Below, piece after piece: positions 17,769 to 25,340 of a stretch of 64,000 nt of DNA (positions are counted from its first letter, which is position 1; the number at the start of each line of letters is the position of its first letter). Origin of the DNA: Syntrophotalea carbinolica DSM 2380. Its GTDB lineage: Bacteria > Desulfobacterota > Desulfuromonadia > Desulfuromonadales > Syntrophotaleaceae. Position numbers and translations under genes: made by a program. Location of the stretch: assembly GCF_000012885.1 (NCBI RefSeq), contig NC_007498.2, positions 3,008,001 to 3,072,000 of the forward strand, read 5' to 3'. The notes below the pieces were generated by a model. It searched no databases, was not told where the DNA came from, and was given only the letters and a program-made list of their open reading frames with translations.

Positions 17769-18124
17769 GCTCCCTCGATTTCCTCGATGGGCACTTCCGG
17801 CGCTTCGGTCCAGAGTCCCTCCAGATCATAATACTGGCGGACCGCCTGCTGAAAGACATGGACCATGACATCACCGTAATCCAGCAGCACCCAGCGTCCT
17901 TCCTGCTTGCCTTCGACGGCCAGGGGCATCACGTCATGTTCTTTTTTCATACCGAGTTCGATGGATTCCGCAATGGCCCCCACCTGACGATCCGATCCCC
18001 CCGAAACGATCAACAGGAAATCAGTCAACGACGACTTTCCGGTAACATCCAGCAAGCGGACGTCGAAAGCCTTTTTATCCAGAGCATAGGAGGCGCACAA
18101 AAGCGCTTGTTGTTTAGCTTGCAA
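17765..18124 (-). CDS. rsfS: ribosomal silencing factor RsfS
   Basis: A 119-residue Iojap-family protein with DFLLIVSGGSDRQVGAIAESI and GEKQEGRWVLLDYGDV-like residues (here VEGKQEGRWVLLDYGDVMVHVF). It binds L14 and blocks joining of ribosomal subunits in starvation. The start is a TTG at 18124: AAAGG lies 8 bases upstream and only three bases separate it from the nadD stop. No good ATG lies in the right place. It overlaps rlmH at its 3' end. Confidence 0.93.
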   Translation of the reverse strand: MQAKQQALLCASYALDKKAFDVRLLDVTGKSSLTDFLLIVSGGSDRQVGAIAESIELGMKKEHDVMPLAVEGKQEGRWVLLDYGDVMVHVFQQAVRQYYDLEGLWTEAPEVPIEEIEGA

Positions 18125-18127
18125 AGT

Positions 18128-18784
18128 TTACGACCTTTCTTGGCTGCGGTAGAGACCGTGCCGATAAATATAATGTTCAACCCCGGACGGCAGCAGATAA
18201 CGAATGGAACGACCTGCAGCCACCAGTTGCCGAATATGCGTCGAGGAAATATCGAGAAATGTTTCTTCCAGGAAAATCACCACATGGCCGCTTTGATGGC
18301 GCAGCATGTGAGCGTTTTCATCGTAACAGAACTGTTCCTGTATGACAACGGGCAGCAACCGTAACGGATCGTCGCAGGGGCTGCCGGGACGGGCCGCCAC
18401 CACCAGGTTGGTCAGTTCGAACAGGCGCGGAAAATCCTTCCAGATCCCGAGGGATCGATAGGAATCCATGCCGATAATGAAATAAAACTCGTCCCGCGGG
18501 TATTCCTGTCGCAGCAGCTCCAGGGTATGAACGGAATAGCTTTTGCCCGCGCGCCGGTTTTCCAGATCGGTCACCGCGAAGTCGGGATTATCGGCAATGG
18601 CGGCCGCCACCATGGCGTGGCGGTCGGCAAACGGAATCTCGCCGGCCAACTCCTTGTGCGGCGGTGTCGCCGCCGGTATGAACAGAATGCGGTCGAGTCG
18701 GCAGCGTTCCCGCACCTCCTCGGCGATACGCAGATGCGCCGAATGGATGGGGTTGAAAGTTCCGCCGAGGATGCCGAGTTTCAT
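18128..18784 (-). CDS. nadD: nicotinate-nucleotide adenylyltransferase NadD
   Basis: A 218-residue enzyme forming deamido-NAD from nicotinate mononucleotide and ATP. The nucleotide-binding motif is LGILGGTFNPIHSAHL (with HxxH-like His) and the second signature is DISSTHIRQLVAAG near the C-terminus. The ATG at 18784 gives the family N-terminus MKLGILGGTF; an upstream TTG at 18808 is possible but less typical. The ribosome site is weak. It lies between proA and rsfS. Confidence 0.94.
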   Translation of the reverse strand: MKLGILGGTFNPIHSAHLRIAEEVRERCRLDRILFIPAATPPHKELAGEIPFADRHAMVAAAIADNPDFAVTDLENRRAGKSYSVHTLELLRQEYPRDEFYFIIGMDSYRSLGIWKDFPRLFELTNLVVAARPGSPCDDPLRLLPVVIQEQFCYDENAHMLRHQSGHVVIFLEETFLDISSTHIRQLVAAGRSIRYLLPSGVEHYIYRHGLYRSQERS

Positions 18785-18863
18785 GGTGCGATCCGTTTTC
18801 GCCTGCAAATTTCCGAGACTTAGATTTTAGCCGATATTCTTGAAAAAAAAGCACATACCGGCA

Positions 18864-18945
18864 TTAACCGCTGAGACCGCAAAGTACGCAGAGAAAAACA
18901 GTATCTATCATAAAGAACTCTTATCTCTGCGAGCTTTGCGGTTAA
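18864..18945. repeat. dispersed palindromic repeat, copy 1
   Basis: TTAACCGC (18864-18871) and GCGGTTAA (18938-18945) are exact inverted arms, with further CGCAAAG/CTTTGCG and CGCAGAG/CTCTGCG units inside. The element fills most of the 223-base gap between proA and nadD. Related elements are at 48311-48403 and 56867-57000, with a fragment at 60001-60040. Confidence 0.7.
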
Positions 18946-19007
18946 TTTGACCCTGGATGTCACAAGGAACCAAAATCAGGCAGGGCCTTGTGCGGGACAA
19001 TCTTGTT

Positions 19008-20264
19008 TTACTCCCTGACCTGGCCTTCCCCGAACACGATAAACTTGCGGGTGGTCAGATCCTCCAGCCCCATGGGTCCGAAGGAGTGCAGTTTGGTGGT
19101 GGAAATACCGATCTCCGCCCCCAAACCGAACTGATTGCCGTCGGAAAAACGCGATGAAGCATTGACCATCACCACGCTGGAGTTGATTTCGCGCAAAAAC
19201 CGCTGGGAATTGGGATAATTCCGGGTAACGATGACTTCCGTATGCAGGGAGCTGTATTGCTGGATGTGCGCGATGGCTGCATCCAGACCGTCCACCACCT
19301 TGACCGCCAGAATCAGGTCGAGATATTCCGCCCCCCAGTCCGAATCAACGGCAGGCGTGGTGCCGGGAGCCAGGCGGCAGGTCTCGGCGCAACCGCGCAA
19401 TTCGACCCCCAACTCGCCAAGCACGCGGGCGATACGCGGCACGAAAACCTCGGCGGCATCCTTGTGAATCAGCAAGGTTTCCATGGCATTGCAGACGCCC
19501 GGACGCTGAACCTTGGCATTGACGCAGATTTTTTCAGCCATATCGAAATCGGCATCGGCGTCGACGAAGGAATGGCAGACCCCCTTGTAATGCTTGATTA
19601 CCGGAATGCGCGAATTTTCACTGACAAAACGGATCAGCCCTTCGCCGCCGCGCGGAATGATCAAATCGATGTAATCTTCCTGTTTGAGCAACTCGGTGAC
19701 CGCCGCCCGGTCCGTGGTGCCGACCAGTTGCAGAGCACCCGCGGGCAATCCCAGGGCCGCCAGTACGCCTTTGAGCACCCCGGCGATGGCACGGTTGGAA
19801 TGGATCGCTTCGGACCCGCCGCGCAACACCACGGCATTGCCGCTTTTCAGACACAGGCCGGCAGCATCGGCGGTAACGTTGGGCCGCGACTCGTAAATGA
19901 TGCCGATCACCCCCAGAGGGATGCGCATGCGTCCGACCTGAATTCCGTTGGGACGACGCCACATGCCGGTTACTTCCCCGACCGGATCGGGCAGTTCGGC
20001 CACCTCGCGCAGGCCGTCGGCCATACCCTGAATACGTGCCTCGTCAAGACGCAAGCGATCGAGCATGGCATCGGACAGCCCTTTTTCCCGACCCGCTTCA
20101 AGATCCTTGGCATTTTCCGCCATCAAGGCCGTGGTCGCCGCCACCAGGGCATCGGCCATGCCTTTGAGCAGATCGTTCTTGACCGTCGTCGACACCTGGG
20201 CCAGAGTCCGCGAGGCATCTCTTGCTTCTTTTGCCAATTGCTTTATTTCGTCCTGCAGCGTCAT
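19008..20264 (-). CDS. proA: gamma-glutamyl phosphate reductase ProA
   Basis: A 418-residue enzyme of the aldehyde-dehydrogenase superfamily, reducing glutamyl-5-phosphate to the semialdehyde with NADPH in proline synthesis. The catalytic cysteine is in [14 protein letters not shown], and [20 protein letters not shown] is a family signature. AGGAG precedes the ATG by 7 bases. It lies 46 bases after proB. Confidence 0.96.
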   Translation of the reverse strand: MTLQDEIKQLAKEARDASRTLAQVSTTVKNDLLKGMADALVAATTALMAENAKDLEAGREKGLSDAMLDRLRLDEARIQGMADGLREVAELPDPVGEVTGMWRRPNGIQVGRMRIPLGVIGIIYESRPNVTADAAGLCLKSGNAVVLRGGSEAIHSNRAIAGVLKGVLAALGLPAGALQLVGTTDRAAVTELLKQEDYIDLIIPRGGEGLIRFVSENSRIPVIKHYKGVCHSFVDADADFDMAEKICVNAKVQRPGVCNAMETLLIHKDAAEVFVPRIARVLGELGVELRGCAETCRLAPGTTPAVDSDWGAEYLDLILAVKVVDGLDAAIAHIQQYSSLHTEVIVTRNYPNSQRFLREINSSVVMVNASSRFSDGNQFGLGAEIGISTTKLHSFGPMGLEDLTTRKFIVFGEGQVRE

Positions 20265-20310
20265 CAGTATCTCCTGTCATAAGCATGAATCTCTACACGC
20301 CTGGGCATGG

Positions 20311-21432
20311 TCATTTTTTTACCACCAGGTTATCGCGATGAACCACCTCATCGCCGTATTTATAGCCGAGAACAACCTCGATTTCCGACGAGTTGCGCCC
20401 CATGATACGTTCCAGTTCCTGCCGCGAATAACTGGCGATGCCTTTGGCGAAGACGCGCCCTTCGGCATCGCAGATACGCACCGCATCGCCGCGATCGAAC
20501 TTGCCCTCGATAGAGAAAATCCCCGAAGGCAAGAGACTTTTTCCTTTTTCCGCCACGGCCCGGCGTGCGCCTTCGTCGACCAGCAATTTACCGCGACTGG
20601 CCTTGCTGAAAGAAATCCAGTGTTTGCGAGCCGTCATGTGCTGGGGCACCGGCAGAAAGAAGGTTCCCAGTTCCTCGCCGGCCATGAGTTTGGGCAACAC
20701 TCCCGCCTGGCGCCCGTCGACAATAATGGTTCCGACGCCGTAAAGCGTCGCCCGCTTGGCGGCCTCGACCTTGGTTGCCATCCCCCCGGTACCTACCACG
20801 GAACCGGCTCCCCCGGCCATTTGTTCAATGTCTTCCGTGATACGTTCGATCACCGAAAACTTCCGCGCGGCAGGATTGGTTTTGGGATTGCTGTCGTAGA
20901 GGCCGTTCACGTCCGACAGAATGATCAGCAGATCGGCCTCGGCCAGCGAAGTGGTCAAAGCGGATAGATTATCATTATCCCCGAAACGGATCTCCTCGAC
21001 CACCACCGTGTCGTTTTCGTTGATAACCGGAACCACGCCGTACTCAAGAAGCGTCATGAGGGTGTTGCGGGCATTGAGAAACCGTCGGCGGTTCGCAAGA
21101 TCGTCCCGGGTGAGAAGGATCTGCCCCACGCAACGACCGCACGGGCGGAAGGCATCCTTCCAGGCCCGCATCAGACGGCTTTGGCCGATGGCGGCGGCCG
21201 CCTGTTTGAGGGGGATGGTGGGCGGCCGACCGACAATGCCGAGTTCGCCCTTGCCAGTAGCCACAGCGCCGGAAGAGACCAGCACCACCTCGTAGCCCTG
21301 GGAAAGCAACGCGCAGATATCCCGGGACAAGGAACCGATCACGTCGAGATCGAGTCCATCCTGACCGAAAATCACTCCGCTACCGACCTTGATAACGATC
21401 CGTTTAACCTGGGACAAAAGGTCTTTGCGCAT
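20311..21432 (-). CDS. proB: glutamate 5-kinase ProB
   Basis: A 373-residue amino-acid kinase. The ATP site is IVIKVGSGV and LVSSGAVATGKGEL, substrate residues are in VPVINENDTV and GTGGMATKVEAA, and a C-terminal PUA domain (about residues 280-370) is present. It commits glutamate to proline and is usually feedback-inhibited. The ATG at 21432 matches the family start; an open frame to 21528 adds residues with no match. It is followed by proA. Confidence 0.95.
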   Translation of the reverse strand: MRKDLLSQVKRIVIKVGSGVIFGQDGLDLDVIGSLSRDICALLSQGYEVVLVSSGAVATGKGELGIVGRPPTIPLKQAAAAIGQSRLMRAWKDAFRPCGRCVGQILLTRDDLANRRRFLNARNTLMTLLEYGVVPVINENDTVVVEEIRFGDNDNLSALTTSLAEADLLIILSDVNGLYDSNPKTNPAARKFSVIERITEDIEQMAGGAGSVVGTGGMATKVEAAKRATLYGVGTIIVDGRQAGVLPKLMAGEELGTFFLPVPQHMTARKHWISFSKASRGKLLVDEGARRAVAEKGKSLLPSGIFSIEGKFDRGDAVRICDAEGRVFAKGIASYSRQELERIMGRNSSEIEVVLGYKYGDEVVHRDNLVVKK

Positions 21433-21489
21433 AGCGTTCCACTCTCCACCACGGATAAGACACACCGTGCAAACGAGCTTAGAAAATCC

Positions 21490-21515
21490 GCCATTTTCTC
21501 CACCCCGAAAATGGC
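21490..21515 (-). terminator. hairpin between obgE and proB (possible attenuator)
   Basis: GCCATTTTC and GAAAATGGC form a perfect 9-base stem with an 8-base loop, about 70 bases after the obgE stop. On the minus strand it is followed by GGATTTTC, an imperfect T-run. It may lower read-through from obgE into proBA or protect the upstream mRNA. Confidence 0.4.
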
Positions 21516-21584
21516 CTCTGCAGATCAAACTGCAGGGAATAACAATAAAAAGGGGGAAAGTTTACTCACCCCCCGAGCCTCTTG

Positions 21585-22655
21585 TCAAGACAGGTCCGGC
21601 TGCCAGGGCTCGTCCTCTTCGGCGGCCTTTTGGTCGGCTTGCAGGCGAGACGCGCGTAACTTTTCCAATTCCCGCGCCACCTCGGCGACCAACTCCTTGA
21701 GACCTTCGCCGGTCACAGCGGATATGGCCAGAGTTCGGATGCCTTCGGCCGCAAATGCGGCACGCACCGCATCGAGCCTTTCGCGGACCTCGGAGACATC
21801 GATTTTGCTCAACACCACCAACTGCGGTTTTTCCATCAACTCGGGATTATGGCGCGCCAGTTCCCGGTTGATGAGGGCAAACCGCTCCATGGGATCGCCC
21901 TCTTGCAGATCGGACAGATCGACCAGATGCAAAAACAGATCGGTGCGCTCCACATGGCGTAAAAAGCGCGTGCCAAGGCCATGCCCCTCGCTGGCGCCTT
22001 CGATCAGCCCGGGGATATCGGCCATGACGAAGGTCTTGAAACCGCCGCAACGCACTACCCCGAGATTGGGCACCAGAGTCGTAAAAGGGTAGTCGGCAAT
22101 TTTGGGACGAGCCGCCGAAACCGCGGAAATAAGCGTCGACTTGCCGGCGTTGGGCATCCCGAGCAAACCGACATCGGCAAGCAGCTTCAACTCAAGCCGC
22201 AACCAGCGTTCCTCGCCTTCGACCCCCGGTTGCACATGGCGGGGAGCACGGTTGGTGGAGGTGGCAAAACGTGCGTTGCCCCGTCCGCCCATGCCACCGC
22301 GCACCACCACCAGCTCATGGCATCCTTCGGTGAGGTCCGCCAGCAGTTCATCGGTTTCGGCATCGTAAACCAGCACGCCGGGCGGCACACGGATTTCCAG
22401 ATCTTCGCCGTTTTTACCGTGACAGTTTTTGCCCATGCCGTGAGCGCCGCGCTGGGCCTTATAATGGATCTGGTAGCGCAGATCGAGCAGCGTACCCAGG
22501 CCTTCATCGACCCGCAGCACAATATTGCCGCCACGCCCGCCGTCGCCGCCATCCGGCCCGCCCTTCGGGATAAACTTCTCGCGCCGGAAAGAAAGGCAGC
22601 CGCGGCCGCCGTCTCCGGCCTTGACATGTATTTTGACCCTATCGATAAATTTCAT
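21585..22655 (-). CDS. obgE: Obg-family GTPase ObgE/CgtA
   Basis: A 356-residue GTPase acting in 50S assembly and stress control. The glycine-rich Obg fold spans about residues 1-158 (DGGDGGRGGNIVL and similar), and the G domain has GMPNAGKSTL (G1), DIPGLIEGAS (G3) and VLSKIDV (G4). The C-terminal tail is short and acidic. It follows rpmA after a strong terminator, so it probably has its own promoter or depends on read-through. Confidence 0.96.
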   Translation of the reverse strand: MKFIDRVKIHVKAGDGGRGCLSFRREKFIPKGGPDGGDGGRGGNIVLRVDEGLGTLLDLRYQIHYKAQRGAHGMGKNCHGKNGEDLEIRVPPGVLVYDAETDELLADLTEGCHELVVVRGGMGGRGNARFATSTNRAPRHVQPGVEGEERWLRLELKLLADVGLLGMPNAGKSTLISAVSAARPKIADYPFTTLVPNLGVVRCGGFKTFVMADIPGLIEGASEGHGLGTRFLRHVERTDLFLHLVDLSDLQEGDPMERFALINRELARHNPELMEKPQLVVLSKIDVSEVRERLDAVRAAFAAEGIRTLAISAVTGEGLKELVAEVARELEKLRASRLQADQKAAEEDEPWQPDLS

Positions 22656-22768
22656 AATACTCTTTTATGGCTACCAGCGCATCCGAATCCGTCCATTCCC
22701 TGCATCGCCGCACCGCTTCGCTGACAGCGGTTGTCGCCTTGCCCTGGTTATGAGAATAGGACAGCATT

Positions 22769-22817
22769 CAAAAAACAAAAGCCCGAAGCTCTCCAACTGG
22801 GGAACCACGGGCCTTGT
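22769..22817 (-). terminator. rho-independent terminator after rpmA
   Basis: On the minus strand AAGGCCCG pairs with CGGGCTTT around a loop of about 24 bases and is followed by TGTTTTTT. It lies 42 to 90 bases after the rpmA stop, so it ends the rplU-rpmA transcript before obgE. Confidence 0.75.
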
Positions 22818-22858
22818 TCTTTGTCGCATTGACTTGAATGACAGTCTGTCCTCGCTTT

Positions 22859-23113
22859 TTACTGCGCGTAGACGCTGACCTTCTTCTTATCCTTGCCTTT
22901 GCGTTCAAACGACACCACGCCGTCGACAAGGGCATACAGAGTATAGTCCTTGCCGCAACCGACATTGGCGCCAGGATGAATGGTCGTGCCACGCTGCCGT
23001 ACCAGAATCGAGCCTGCAGTCACTTGCTGACCGCCGAAGCGCTTGACTCCAAGGCGCTTACCGGCACTATCACGACCGTTTTTTGAACTACCACCGGCTT
23101 TCTTGTGAGCCAT
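22859..23113 (-). CDS. rpmA: 50S ribosomal protein L27
   Basis: An 84-residue L27 starting [16 protein letters not shown], with the family core [19 protein letters not shown]. The N-terminal tail reaches the peptidyl-transferase centre. There is no Firmicute-type cleaved N-terminal extension. It lies 12 bases after rplU. Confidence 0.98.
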   Translation of the reverse strand: MAHKKAGGSSKNGRDSAGKRLGVKRFGGQQVTAGSILVRQRGTTIHPGANVGCGKDYTLYALVDGVVSFERKGKDKKKVSVYAQ

Positions 23114-23125
23114 GGATAAACCTCC

Positions 23126-23434
23126 TTAAGCCTCGATGCCTGTAATTTGCAGGCGAGTGATGGGCTGACGGTGTCCGTAGGTCTTGCGATAGCCTTTGCG
23201 CCGCTTGCTGTGAAATACCAGCACTTTTTTGTCTTTGCCCTGTTGTACAATGCGGGCTGTGACTTTCGCTCCAGGCAATAGAGGTGTCCCGATCTTTACC
23301 TCTTCTCCGCCGACCATGAGGACCTCGTCCAGTTCGATGGTATCACCCACCGCGCCTTCAATTTTCTCGATCTTTACCAGATCGCCTTCGGAAACTTTAT
23401 ACTGTTTTCCCCCGGTCTTGATCACCGCATACAT
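23126..23434 (-). CDS. rplU: 50S ribosomal protein L21
   Basis: A 102-residue L21 (MYAVIKTGGKQYKV start, KRRKGYRKTYGHRQPIT near the end), a 23S rRNA-binding protein of usual length. AGGTGA lies 6-8 bases upstream of the ATG. It is first in the rplU-rpmA pair. Confidence 0.98.
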   Translation of the reverse strand: MYAVIKTGGKQYKVSEGDLVKIEKIEGAVGDTIELDEVLMVGGEEVKIGTPLLPGAKVTARIVQQGKDKKVLVFHSKRRKGYRKTYGHRQPITRLQITGIEA

Positions 23435-23600
23435 CCCGTATCACCTCACTTTTTTTGGGTATTTCGGTTCAACTCTCCATATCGCCAGCCGGCCCGTCCA
23501 TCCCGCGGTCTCTCGTATTCAGCAACAACCCCTCAGGGTGCGGCAGATGAAATCCCGGAACGGAAGACGCAACTAACCCCATGCGGCGAACCGAACACGC

Positions 23601-23630
23601 AATATAGCCTCGAATCTTCCGAACTGTCAA
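23601..23630 (-). promoter_or_regulatory. sigma-70 promoter of rplU-rpmA
   Basis: On the minus strand TTGACA (23625-23630), an 18-base spacer and TATATT (23601-23606) lie directly after the rng gene. Transcription would start near 23594, leaving a leader of about 160 bases before rplU, long enough for autoregulation by L21. I see no match to a named leader family. Confidence 0.7.
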
Positions 23631-23636
23631 GAAGAA

Positions 23637-25148
23637 TTAGTTGCAAAGAATCTCAAACTGTTCCTGGTGAAAATCAAACCGGGCCGTAATCGCGATCTGC
23701 TTGCCGTAGGCCTGTTCCAGATCGTCGATCTCCCAGCGTTCCTCATCACAGATCACCGATGCGATACTTGGGTGCACCAACAGCGTCACCTGCGCCCCCG
23801 CAAGATTGCGGATCTCGCGCCGCAGCTCCCGGAAAATCTCGTAGACCATGGTCGAGCGACTCTTGACGTACCCCTTGCCTTCGCAATAAGGGCAGGGTTC
23901 GCACAAGGTGCGGGTCAGGTTTTCGCGCACGCGTTTGCGGGTCATCTCGACCAATCCCAATTCGGAGATTTTCAAGATATTGGTCTTGGCCCGATCCCCT
24001 TTGAGAGCTTCTTCGAGCGCCACGTAGACCTTCTCGCGATGCGCCTCTTTTTCCATATCGATAAAATCGATAATGATAAGGCCGCCGATATTGCGCAAAC
24101 GCAACTGATAGGCAACCTCCTTGACCGCTTCAAGATTGGTCTTGAGGATCGTATCCTCGAGATTATGCTTGCCGACGAAACGCCCGGTATTAATATCGAT
24201 GGCGGTCAGCGCCTCGGTCTGCTCGATGATGATATAACCGCCGCTCTTGAGCCAGACCTTGCGCCCCAGCGCCCGATCGATCTCCACTTCCAGCCCGAAG
24301 GCGTCGAACACAGGCTCGTCGCCTTCGTACAGCTCGATAACATAGGTGAGCTTGGGCATGAAGGTTTCGATGAAACGAACAATCTTGTCATACTCGCGCG
24401 AAGAGTCGACCACAATCCGCCGCACATCTTCGGTAAGGATATCCCGCAGCACCTTGCTGGTCACATCAAGATCCGAATAGATCAGACAAGGCGCGCCTTT
24501 ATGGTCACGCAGGGAACAGATGCCGTTCCACAGCCCGGCCAGAAACTCCATATCGGAGCGCATATCCTCGGCACTCTTGCCTTCGGCGGCGGTACGCACG
24601 ATAAAACCGGATCCAGGGGAACGCATCTCTTCGATAAGTTCGCGCAGCCGCTCTTTTTCCTCCTCATTTTCGATACGTCGGGAAATGCCCACATGGTCGA
24701 CGGTGGGCATATACACCAGGTGCCGTCCAGGCAGTGAAATATGGGCGGTAATCCGGGCGCCTTTGGTGCCGATGGGCTCCTTGGAGACCTGCACCAGCAC
24801 TTCCTGGCCCTCCTTCAGCAGATCCTCGATAGGCGGCAGGGCAGCCGAGTCCCGGCCTTCCTCATCCGGCAAACCGTTTTCATTCTCCCCTTCGTCGATA
24901 AATCGTTCCAGGGCCTGCATTTGATCGAGCACGTCGGCAACATACAGGAATGCGGCCTTTTCCAGACCGATATCGACAAACGCGGCCTGCATACCGGGAA
25001 GCACCCGCAGCACCTTACCTTTATAAATGTTTCCGACGATCCCCCGTTCGCGGGTGCGCTCGATGTACAACTCGGCGATATGGCCGTTTTCGAGCAAAGC
25101 CACGCGCGTTTCGTGGGATGTGGTATTGATGACCAGATCTTTGGTCAT
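23637..25148 (-). CDS. rng: ribonuclease G
   Basis: A 503-residue RNase E/G-family endonuclease. The S1-like domain is at the N-terminus (IVGNIYKGKVLRVLPGMQAAFVDIG), the Mg-binding catalytic acids are in TAIDINTGRF and GLIIIDFIDM, and the zinc-link cysteines are in CEPCPYCEGKG. Length fits RNase G rather than RNase E (no long C-terminal scaffold). It processes 5S/16S rRNA and mRNA. TTGGAGG precedes the ATG. It lies between the radical SAM gene and rplU, on the same strand. Confidence 0.95.
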   Translation of the reverse strand: MTKDLVINTTSHETRVALLENGHIAELYIERTRERGIVGNIYKGKVLRVLPGMQAAFVDIGLEKAAFLYVADVLDQMQALERFIDEGENENGLPDEEGRDSAALPPIEDLLKEGQEVLVQVSKEPIGTKGARITAHISLPGRHLVYMPTVDHVGISRRIENEEEKERLRELIEEMRSPGSGFIVRTAAEGKSAEDMRSDMEFLAGLWNGICSLRDHKGAPCLIYSDLDVTSKVLRDILTEDVRRIVVDSSREYDKIVRFIETFMPKLTYVIELYEGDEPVFDAFGLEVEIDRALGRKVWLKSGGYIIIEQTEALTAIDINTGRFVGKHNLEDTILKTNLEAVKEVAYQLRLRNIGGLIIIDFIDMEKEAHREKVYVALEEALKGDRAKTNILKISELGLVEMTRKRVRENLTRTLCEPCPYCEGKGYVKSRSTMVYEIFRELRREIRNLAGAQVTLLVHPSIASVICDEERWEIDDLEQAYGKQIAITARFDFHQEQFEILCN

Positions 25149-25340
25149 GGCACCTCCAATGCGTAGTCCAAACCAGCCTGCTAACGTCGGAACCAGGTGC
25201 GGCGTCCCGCCGGCTTCTGAACTTATTTGCTGAAATTTGATGTTATCGAAATCACAATCGGATCAGATGCAGAACCTTTCCATGGCGAATCGACATGCAT
25301 GCGGACCATTTAATCCGGCGCATATCGATCATTATACCTG

